NCBI GenBank assembly: GCA_946538425.1
Contig: CAMNGM010000002.1
Location: 1 to 56,379, forward strand
Direction: 5' to 3'
Length of the DNA: 56,379 nucleotides
Origin: an uncultured Bacteroidales bacterium
GTDB lineage: Bacteria > Bacteroidota > Bacteroidia > Bacteroidales > UBA932
Below the pieces are notes generated by a model. That model searched no databases and was not told the DNA's origin. It was given only the letters and a program-made list of their open reading frames with translations. The position numbers and the translations under genes were made by a program. This document shows positions 51,994 to 56,379 of the stretch, piece after piece; the stretch's first letter is position 1, and the number at the start of each line of letters is the position of its first letter.

Positions 51994-52256
51994 AACAGAA
52001 CGATCTGCTGCACAGACAATTTGAAAAGGTATCACCGGCCGTCCGACTGGAAGTGGCCTGGTCTGCTTCCATCATCGACAAGATTGACCGTATCTCACGG
52101 GAGAAAGGGATTACGCAAAGAGAACTTGCCCGAAGGATAGGCTGCAACGAAACGCAGATTTCCCGTTGGACCAAGGGGTTTCCGAACTTTACACTGAACT
52201 CCCTCGCGAAACTCTCCGATGCGCTCGGGGAAAACCTGATTCAAATCCCGGTTTAA
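51990..52256 (+). CDS. XRE-family HTH protein, putative antitoxin
   Basis: KIDRISREKGITQRELARRIGCNETQISRWTKGFPNFTLNSLAKLSDALG. Confidence 0.85.
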   Translation: MKQNDLLHRQFEKVSPAVRLEVAWSASIIDKIDRISREKGITQRELARRIGCNETQISRWTKGFPNFTLNSLAKLSDALGENLIQIPV

Positions 52257-52324
52257 GGATTGGCCAGATGGCCAGTCCGCCCTTACAAGCGGCCAGACTA
52301 GCCATGAAAAGACGCTGGAAAAGG

Positions 52325-54172
52325 CTATCGGACCGTCATTTCACAGGCCGCGCAGTCGAAGTCCAGGCGGAGACGGCGGCCATTGTTGCGCAGGTACAGG
52401 GGCTCGGGACGGGTGCCGGGCTTCTGCTTCGGGCAGAGGCCCAGTTCGTGGCGGAGGCAATATTTCGTCCGCATATACTCGGCGCCCGCCCGGTGGGAGA
52501 GTTCGAAGGCGTCCTCGACGGACACGCTCCCCCGCTCCCGGAAGATCTCCCGGGCAAGGGAATTGGCGATATTGTCTTGATAGGTCAAGGCTTCCGGGGC
52601 CGGATCGGGGCGCACGACGCCGCGGCGGAGCGGCCGCATCCGCGCCGGCTGCGCATCCAGGGCGGCGGCCAGCTCGCGCCGGATTCCGTTCAGGAAGGCG
52701 GCGCCCATAAAGGGAACCGGGTCGCCCGCCTCCACCTCCGCCACGGAAAACGCATAGATCCCGGACCGCTTGGACAGCTGGGCGCGGACGGTTTCCAGCA
52801 TCCGGCCCGCCTCCCGCGCCGGCTCGAACGGCGCCGGCGCCACCACGGACGCTTCCCGGCCGTCTTCCGTCACGGCTGCGACGGACAGGGCGCCGTCTTG
52901 CAGCCGCGCCTTCAGCGTCACGCCGATCTCCCGGACCGGCCGGTCCGCCTCGAGCTTCCGCTCGAATTCCGCGTCGATGTTGCGGTACAGCCGCATTCCT
53001 TCCTTCAGGCCGGGCACTTCTTTCGAGCGGATGGTGAAGCCTTCGCAGACGTCACCCCGGAAACCGACGATGCCGCCGTCCCGGCCCACGAAGGCGAAGC
53101 CGTCGCCGTTGTGGAGCGCCAGGCCGGGGCCGGCCGGCCGGACCGTCACGGCGCCCGCCCGCAGGCGGTCCACGGTGCCGATGTACTCTCCCATCGACTT
53201 GGGGGCGTCCATCGCGGCCCACGCCCCGCGTTTTCCGTCCAGGAACAGTTCCGTATAGTCGCGGTTGAACGTCTTCCTCAAATCGGGCCGGAAACCGCCC
53301 CGGAGCGCACCGAAGGAGGCGCGGCAGTACCGGTCGGGATAGCGGCGGACAAGGGCGTCCAGCGCGTCGGAATAGGCCCGGACGACGTTCCGGACATAGG
53401 AGGCGCTCTTGAGCCGGCCTTCGATCTTGAACGAATCGGCCCCCGCCTCCGCGAGGTCCTCCAGCCGGTGGATGAGGTTGAAATCCTTCAGGGAAAGCAG
53501 GGCCTTGTTCTTCACGAGCACGCGGCCGGACGCGTCTTCCAGGTCGTAGAGGGACCGGCAGGCCTGGATGCAGGCCCCGCGGTTCGCGCTCCGGCCCGCG
53601 AGATGCTCCGACAGGTAGCACTGTCCGCTGTAGCACACGCAGAGGGCGCCGTGGACGAAACATTCGAGCTCGGCGTCGACAGCCGCCCGGATGGCGCGGA
53701 TCTGCTCCAGGGACAGCTCCCGCTCCAGGACGAGCCGGCCATAGCCGAGGCTCTCGGTCAGCCGCGCCTTCTCCGGCGTGCGGATGGCGCACTGGGTGGA
53801 GGCGTGGAGAATCATCCCCTCCGGGGCGAGCCGGGTCACGGCCGCATCCTGGACGATCAGCGCGTCCACGCCGGCCTCCTGCAGCTCAAGCAGCAGCCGC
53901 CGGGCCTGCGGAATCTCCTCCTCGTACACCAGCGTATTGAAAGTCACGTAGATGCGGACGCCGAACCGATGGGCGTAATCGCACAGCCGTCGGATGTCCG
54001 CCACGGGGTTCCCCGCCGCCTGCCGCGCGCCGAAGGCCGGGCCGGCGATATACACGGCGTCGGCCCCGCAGTCGACGGCCGCGACGCCGATGTCCGCCGT
54101 CCGGGCGGGGGCGAGGAGTTCCAAAGGACGGGGATTCCTTCGCTCCGCTCGGAATGACAGGGGAATCTGCAC
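52325..54172 (-). CDS. U32 family peptidase; start codon uncertain (GTG at 54172 possible)
   Basis: LELLAPARTADIGVAAVDCGADAVYIAGPAFGARQAA...ELECFVHGALCVCYSGQCYLSEHLAGRSANRGACIQACR. Confidence 0.9.
   Translation of the reverse strand: MQIPLSFRAERRNPRPLELLAPARTADIGVAAVDCGADAVYIAGPAFGARQAAGNPVADIRRLCDYAHRFGVRIYVTFNTLVYEEEIPQARRLLLELQEAGVDALIVQDAAVTRLAPEGMILHASTQCAIRTPEKARLTESLGYGRLVLERELSLEQIRAIRAAVDAELECFVHGALCVCYSGQCYLSEHLAGRSANRGACIQACRSLYDLEDASGRVLVKNKALLSLKDFNLIHRLEDLAEAGADSFKIEGRLKSASYVRNVVRAYSDALDALVRRYPDRYCRASFGALRGGFRPDLRKTFNRDYTELFLDGKRGAWAAMDAPKSMGEYIGTVDRLRAGAVTVRPAGPGLALHNGDGFAFVGRDGGIVGFRGDVCEGFTIRSKEVPGLKEGMRLYRNIDAEFERKLEADRPVREIGVTLKARLQDGALSVAAVTEDGREASVVAPAPFEPAREAGRMLETVRAQLSKRSGIYAFSVAEVEAGDPVPFMGAAFLNGIRRELAAALDAQPARMRPLRRGVVRPDPAPEALTYQDNIANSLAREIFRERGSVSVEDAFELSHRAGAEYMRTKYCLRHELGLCPKQKPGTRPEPLYLRNNGRRLRLDFDCAACEMTVR
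54133..54158. repeat. REP-like repeat unit at the prmC/U32 junction, overlapping the predicted U32 N-terminus
   Basis: GATTCCTTCGCTCCGCTCGGAATGAC. Confidence 0.85.
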
Positions 54173-54173
54173 G

Positions 54174-55076
54174 TTACTTCGTATAGAAGATGAAGCGGTT
54201 CTTGTCGTAGAAGTCCTTGACGATGTCCGTCTGGGTGAAACCGGCCTCCTTGAAGACGGCCTCGGTCTCCTTGCCCAGGACTTCATTGATCTCCGTGAGA
54301 CCCTTGCCCTCGGCCGCCAGGAAACGGTCCGACCAGCGGGCGATGGCCCGGTAGAACTTGAGCGGATCCGCATCCGGCACGAACAGGGCGGAGGCCGGTT
54401 CGTAGTCCAGCACGTTCTTCCGCATCTGGCCCCGTTCGGATTCCATCACGTAGGGCGGGTTGGAGAGGATGAGGTCGAACTCGCCGAAGTTGAATTCCTG
54501 CTCCGTTTCCAGCACGTCGGCGTTGACAAAGGTGGGCGCCTGGGCGCCGGTGGCCTTCATCTCGGAGGAGAAATTCTGGCTCCGGGCCACGTCCAGGGCG
54601 CCTTCGGAGTTGTCCACGCCCACCACGCGGGCGCCCGGGACCCCCAGGGCGACCGTCCAGGCGATGTTCCCGGAACCGGTGCAGAGGTCCAGGATACGGA
54701 CCGGCTCCGCGGAGCGGCCGTACGGGATGCGGCGCTGCTTGATGCGGGCGGCGAGCTTCACCGCCTCGCGCACCAGGAGCTCCGTCTCCGGACGCGGCAC
54801 CAGCACGTTCTTGTCCACCTTGAAGATATGGCCGCAGAATTCGGTCTTGCCCACGACATACTGGATGGGCTCGCCGGCCTGGAGCCGGACCATCGCCTCG
54901 GCCAGGGGCTGCACCTTCTTCTTGTCAATCTGGTACTGCGGCTCGATGATGTGGGTATAGTTCTTCGTTCCCAGGATCTCGCTGCAAAGCTGGAGCACGA
55001 CCGCCTTCGCTTCCGCCGTAGGATAGAGGTTCTCCAAGGAGGCGACACCGTCTTTCAGGAATTCGGACAGGAGCAT
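54174..55076 (-). CDS. prmC: Peptide chain release factor N(5)-glutamine methyltransferase
   Basis: VLVPRPETELLVREA, ILDLCTGSGNIAW, DLILSNPPYV. Confidence 0.93.
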   Translation of the reverse strand: MLLSEFLKDGVASLENLYPTAEAKAVVLQLCSEILGTKNYTHIIEPQYQIDKKKVQPLAEAMVRLQAGEPIQYVVGKTEFCGHIFKVDKNVLVPRPETELLVREAVKLAARIKQRRIPYGRSAEPVRILDLCTGSGNIAWTVALGVPGARVVGVDNSEGALDVARSQNFSSEMKATGAQAPTFVNADVLETEQEFNFGEFDLILSNPPYVMESERGQMRKNVLDYEPASALFVPDADPLKFYRAIARWSDRFLAAEGKGLTEINEVLGKETEAVFKEAGFTQTDIVKDFYDKNRFIFYTK

Positions 55077-55080
55077 GGGG

Positions 55081-56100
55081 TCAGGCGTTTTCGATGATCT
55101 GGGTGAGGAAGTCGGTGAAGTTGAGCCCGGCGGCGCGGACCATCTTCGGGACCAGCGAAGCGTTGGTCATCCCCGGGATGATGTTGACCTCCAGGAAATA
55201 AATCCCGTCCGGGGCGGTCAGGTAGTCCATCCGGACCAGTCCCTTGCAGCCGAGATGGCGGTAGATGCGGCGCGAGATGTCCTGGATCTGCTGCGTCAGG
55301 GCGTCGGGCACCTCGGCCGGGCAGACCTCGCGGCTGAGCCCGTTGTACTTGGCGTCATAGTCGAACCAGCCCGTCTCGGAGATGATCTCGATGATGGGGA
55401 GGGCCCGGACGCCCGTGCCGTCGTTGTAGACGGCGCAGGTGAGTTCGTGCTCGGAGGCGATGCCCTTTTCCACGAGGACCGTCTCGCCTTCCTTGAAGGC
55501 ATACTTGATGGCCGAGGGGAGGTCCTCCGCCCGGGTCACCTTGGTGATGCCGAAGCTGGAACCGCCGTTGGTGGGCTTGACGAAAAGGGGCAGGCCCAGG
55601 GCCGCGACCGTCTTCTCGGAGAAGGCGTCCACGTCCTGGCCGAGGCGGATGAAGGCGTCCGGCGCGAGCTTCACATAGTCCAGTCCCCGCAGATAGTTCT
55701 TGCAGGAGTATTTGTCGAACGCCACGGTGGTGACGAAGGCGCTGCAGGAGGAGTGCGGAATGCCCAGCATCTCGAAATAGCCCTGCAGGAGCCCGGTCTC
55801 GCCCGGCGCGCCGTGCTGCATGATGTACACGAAATCGAACTTGACCTTCTCGCCCAGCACGCGGACGGAGAAGTCGGTCTTGTCCACCTGGGGCTGGGCG
55901 CCCTCCGGGAACGGGACCCGCATCGAATTGGCCTTCCGCATCGCCACGAGCTTCCAGTCGCCGAAGCGGGCGAAAATCTCGTAGACGTCGTACTTGAACT
56001 CGTCGATCCGGGAGGCGGTGAACTCGCCGCTGCGGCAAGACACCTCCCACTCGGAAGAATCACTGCCGTAGATGACGGCGATGGATTGGTATCGGGACAT
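55081..56100 (-). CDS. ddl: D-alanine--D-alanine ligase
   Basis: IMQHGAPGETGLLQGYFEMLGIPHSSCSAF, LPLFVKPTNGGSSFGITKV, FLEVNIIPGMTNASLVPKM. Confidence 0.94.
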   Translation of the reverse strand: MSRYQSIAVIYGSDSSEWEVSCRSGEFTASRIDEFKYDVYEIFARFGDWKLVAMRKANSMRVPFPEGAQPQVDKTDFSVRVLGEKVKFDFVYIMQHGAPGETGLLQGYFEMLGIPHSSCSAFVTTVAFDKYSCKNYLRGLDYVKLAPDAFIRLGQDVDAFSEKTVAALGLPLFVKPTNGGSSFGITKVTRAEDLPSAIKYAFKEGETVLVEKGIASEHELTCAVYNDGTGVRALPIIEIISETGWFDYDAKYNGLSREVCPAEVPDALTQQIQDISRRIYRHLGCKGLVRMDYLTAPDGIYFLEVNIIPGMTNASLVPKMVRAAGLNFTDFLTQIIENA

Positions 56101-56116
56101 AGGTCGAAAAACCGTT

Positions 56117-56379
56117 TTATTCAAAATAATAATCTTCCAGCTCGGACTTCGCCGAGTCGGCTCCTTCCCCGCCGTCGCAGAACGAGACGTTCGTCCCGGC
56201 CGGGAAGGCATCGTTGGAGGAGATGCCCAGGGTGCCGTCCGCGAGGACCTTCTTCATCCAGATGCCCCAGATCGGCAGGGCCATGTTGGCGCCCTGGCCG
56301 AGCGCCGTGGAGGAGAAGTGGACATAGCGGTCCTCCGCGCCCACCCAGACGCCCGCCGTGATGGTGGGGGTGTAGCCGA
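56117..56379 (-). CDS. Penicillin-binding protein 1A-type transglycosylase/transpeptidase, C-terminal part (truncated by window edge)
   Basis: GYTPTITAGVWVGAEDRYVHFSSTALGQGANMALPIWGIWMKKV. Confidence 0.8.
   Translation of the reverse strand, partial: GYTPTITAGVWVGAEDRYVHFSSTALGQGANMALPIWGIWMKKVLADGTLGISSNDAFPAGTNVSFCDGGEGADSAKSELEDYYFE

Overview
High-GC Bacteroidales-type chromosomal window (Bacteroidetes TAnnTTTG promoters, SusC/SusD loci), judged from sequence only. Housekeeping genes flank two accessory nutrient-acquisition loci. Left part: SUI1/YciH fragment, CBM20-GH77 4-alpha-glucanotransferase, rsgA, MATE transporter, alaS, an apparent LptF/G permease-Fmt fusion ORF, thiamine pyrophosphokinase, and a polyferredoxin next to a Tat-type Fe-S aldo/keto reductase. 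Locus 1 (about 14.2-25.5 kb): fimbrillin-like lipoprotein with an upstream unlisted 47-aa ORF, then SusC/SusD, an HExxH lipoprotein, a DUF4302-like lipoprotein and a BACON-like lipoprotein, with no CAZyme. Middle: D-Ala-D-Ala dipeptidase remnant, a structured element next to tRNA-Ser(GGA), ABC ATPase, DUF3109, M16-like protein without HxxEH, TPR protein. Locus 2 (about 31.8-50.1 kb): alpha/beta hydrolase, GH2, propeller/AraC one-piece regulator, SusC/SusD, three Ser-type sulfatases and a GH20, i.e. a sulfated-glycan PUL. Right part: lipoprotein, putative toxin-antitoxin pair, U32 peptidase, prmC, ddl and a PBP1A C-terminus. Most notable unexplained signals: (i) a dispersed REP-like palindrome family (GATTCC...GGAATGAC) inserted in frame in two genes and abutting start codons of others; (ii) a 110-bp long-stem element with three internal hairpins; (iii) a structured element beside tRNA-Ser whose mismatches become G-U wobbles only on the tRNA strand; (iv) the LptF/G-Fmt fusion; (v) a three-half-site operator with 21-bp spacing between the AraC-type regulator and susC. 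No CRISPR array, rRNA or intact transposase was seen.
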